DNA from: an uncultured Neomegalonema sp.
GTDB lineage: Bacteria; Pseudomonadota; Alphaproteobacteria; Rhodobacterales; Rhodobacteraceae
Length of the DNA stretch: 43,607 nt
NCBI GenBank assembly: GCA_937958345.1
Contig: CALGNW010000005.1
Location: 1-43,607, forward strand
Direction: 5' to 3'
Shown: positions 42,766 through 43,607 of the stretch, piece after piece
Layout: each line of letters begins with the position of its first letter
How positions within the stretch are numbered: the stretch's first letter is position 1
Notes under the pieces: model-generated
Databases searched by the model: none
What the model saw: the letters and a program-made list of their open reading frames with translations, nothing else
Told to the model about the DNA's origin: nothing
Program-made: the position numbers and the translations under genes

Positions 42766-43607
42766 ATGAAAGCTGCCGTATGCCGCGCCTTTGGCGCACC
42801 GCTCATCATCGAAGATGTGGCGCTCGCCGCGCCCAATTCGGACGAAGTCAGGGTGGACATAAAGGCGTGCGCGATCTGCCACAGTGACCTAACGTATATT
42901 GATGGCGGCTGGGGAGGAGACTTGCCTGCGGTCTTCGGCCACGAGGCGTCGGGCATCATTGACTCTGTCGGGGCGGGAGTGACCGATTTTGCACCGGGGG
43001 ACCGTGTCGTCGTGACACTCATCCGGTCTTGCGGAACCTGTCATTGTTGTACGCAGGGCGCGCAGGTCGCGTGCGAAACGTCGTTTCCGCTCGACGCAAA
43101 ATCACCGCTGAGCGTCGGGGGCGAGACGCTGAAACACGGGCTGCGCACAGGCGCGTTTGCCGAACAGGCGGTGGTCCACCAATCGCAAATCGCAAAGATC
43201 GACGACGATATCGGGTTCGACGTCGCGTCCCTGCTGGCCTGCGGTGTCATCACGGGTTTTGGCGCCGTGGTTAACACGGCGGCGGTTCCGGTCGGCGCGA
43301 CGGTGGCGGTGATCGGCCTCGGCGGCGTCGGCATGAACTGTATTCAGGGGGCGGCGGTGGCGGGCGCAAGCACGATCATCGGACTGGATATCGCAGCGGA
43401 TAAAATGGCCCTCGCCAAAGACTTCGGCGCGACCCACGCCGTCGATGCCGCCGCCGATGATGTCGCCGCGCAGGTCAAGGCCCTGACGAACGGGCGCGGT
43501 GCGGATTACGTCTTTGTCTCCGTCGGCTTGAAACGGGCGATTGAAAGCGCGCCGGATATGCTCGCGCCGCTGGGGTCGATGGTGATTGTCGGGATGCCGC
43601 CAACGGG
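42766..43607 (+). CDS. Zinc-dependent alcohol dehydrogenase (partial, runs off the window)
   Basis: About 280 residues are visible of an expected 360-370. The N-terminal zinc-alcohol dehydrogenase domain has CAICHSDLTYIDG (catalytic zinc Cys), GHEASGIIDSVGAGVTDFAPGDRVV, and the structural zinc cysteines in SCGTCHCCTQGAQVAC. The Rossmann fingerprint is VAVIGLGGVGMNCIQGAAVAGASTIIGLDI. The remaining C-terminus is outside the window. CGGAGA is 8 nt before the ATG. The arrangement is that of class III/medium-chain alcohol dehydrogenase relatives; substrate not determined. Confidence 0.93.
   Translation, partial: MKAAVCRAFGAPLIIEDVALAAPNSDEVRVDIKACAICHSDLTYIDGGWGGDLPAVFGHEASGIIDSVGAGVTDFAPGDRVVVTLIRSCGTCHCCTQGAQVACETSFPLDAKSPLSVGGETLKHGLRTGAFAEQAVVHQSQIAKIDDDIGFDVASLLACGVITGFGAVVNTAAVPVGATVAVIGLGGVGMNCIQGAAVAGASTIIGLDIAADKMALAKDFGATHAVDAAADDVAAQVKALTNGRGADYVFVSVGLKRAIESAPDMLAPLGSMVIVGMPPT

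Overview
The window looks like chromosome from an alphaproteobacterium, most likely the Rhodobacterales (Roseobacter-type). This rests on gene content: a TAXI-type TRAP system with a FixJ-type regulator, a Mg-type HemB, Tad pseudopilins, an aerobic CO-dehydrogenase-like large subunit, and a GTTC-N7-GTTC LexA box. Genes are GC-rich and tightly packed, often with 1- or 4-nt overlaps. I saw no rRNA, tRNA or CRISPR.

Layout. 1-2.8 kb: DMT permease, hemB and an outer-membrane barrel protein. 2.9-10 kb: a transport and sensing unit in which a CACHE-domain histidine kinase (+) converges on a minus-strand operon of TAXI binding protein, fused TRAP permease, UspA protein and FixJ-type response regulator. 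A strong hairpin separates the binding-protein and permease genes. 10.3-20.7 kb: a ThDP-dependent acetolactate-synthase-like enzyme diverges from a LacI-controlled operon of seven genes: regulator, sugar-binding protein, two unusual permeases, GH63 hydrolase, ABC ATPase and cytochrome P450. The GH63 type points to import of a glycosylated solute such as glucosylglycerate, but the P450 is not explained by that. 20.7-24.7 kb: an AT-rich palindrome cluster ahead of an unknown gene, two small membrane proteins, a cytochrome c'/b561 pair and a lytic transglycosylase with an apparent LexA box.

24.7-29.7 kb: MFS transporter, GlcD-like flavoenzyme and three TadE/TadG-like pseudopilin genes. 29.9-32.8 kb: a cobalt-type nitrile hydratase operon (alpha, beta, accessory protein, HIT, VOC) preceded by an HxlR regulator. 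32.7-34.0 kb: an inserted segment bounded by a 64-bp direct repeat of the HxlR start and operator. It holds a RusA-like gene, an unlisted 52-codon ORF and the C-terminal remnant of an IS1595/ISXO2 transposase. 34-43.6 kb: small monooxygenase, DUF1287 lipoprotein, an exported DUF255 protein with a DsbD-N-like tail, alpha/beta hydrolase, orphan CoxL-like molybdoenzyme subunit, lipoprotein, unknown protein and a zinc alcohol dehydrogenase cut by the window end.

The strongest leads are the GH63/P450 sugar operon, the HxlR-flanked insertion, the TRAP/Usp/two-component unit and the SOS-box transglycosylase. All functions are read from sequence motifs and family memory; no searches were run.
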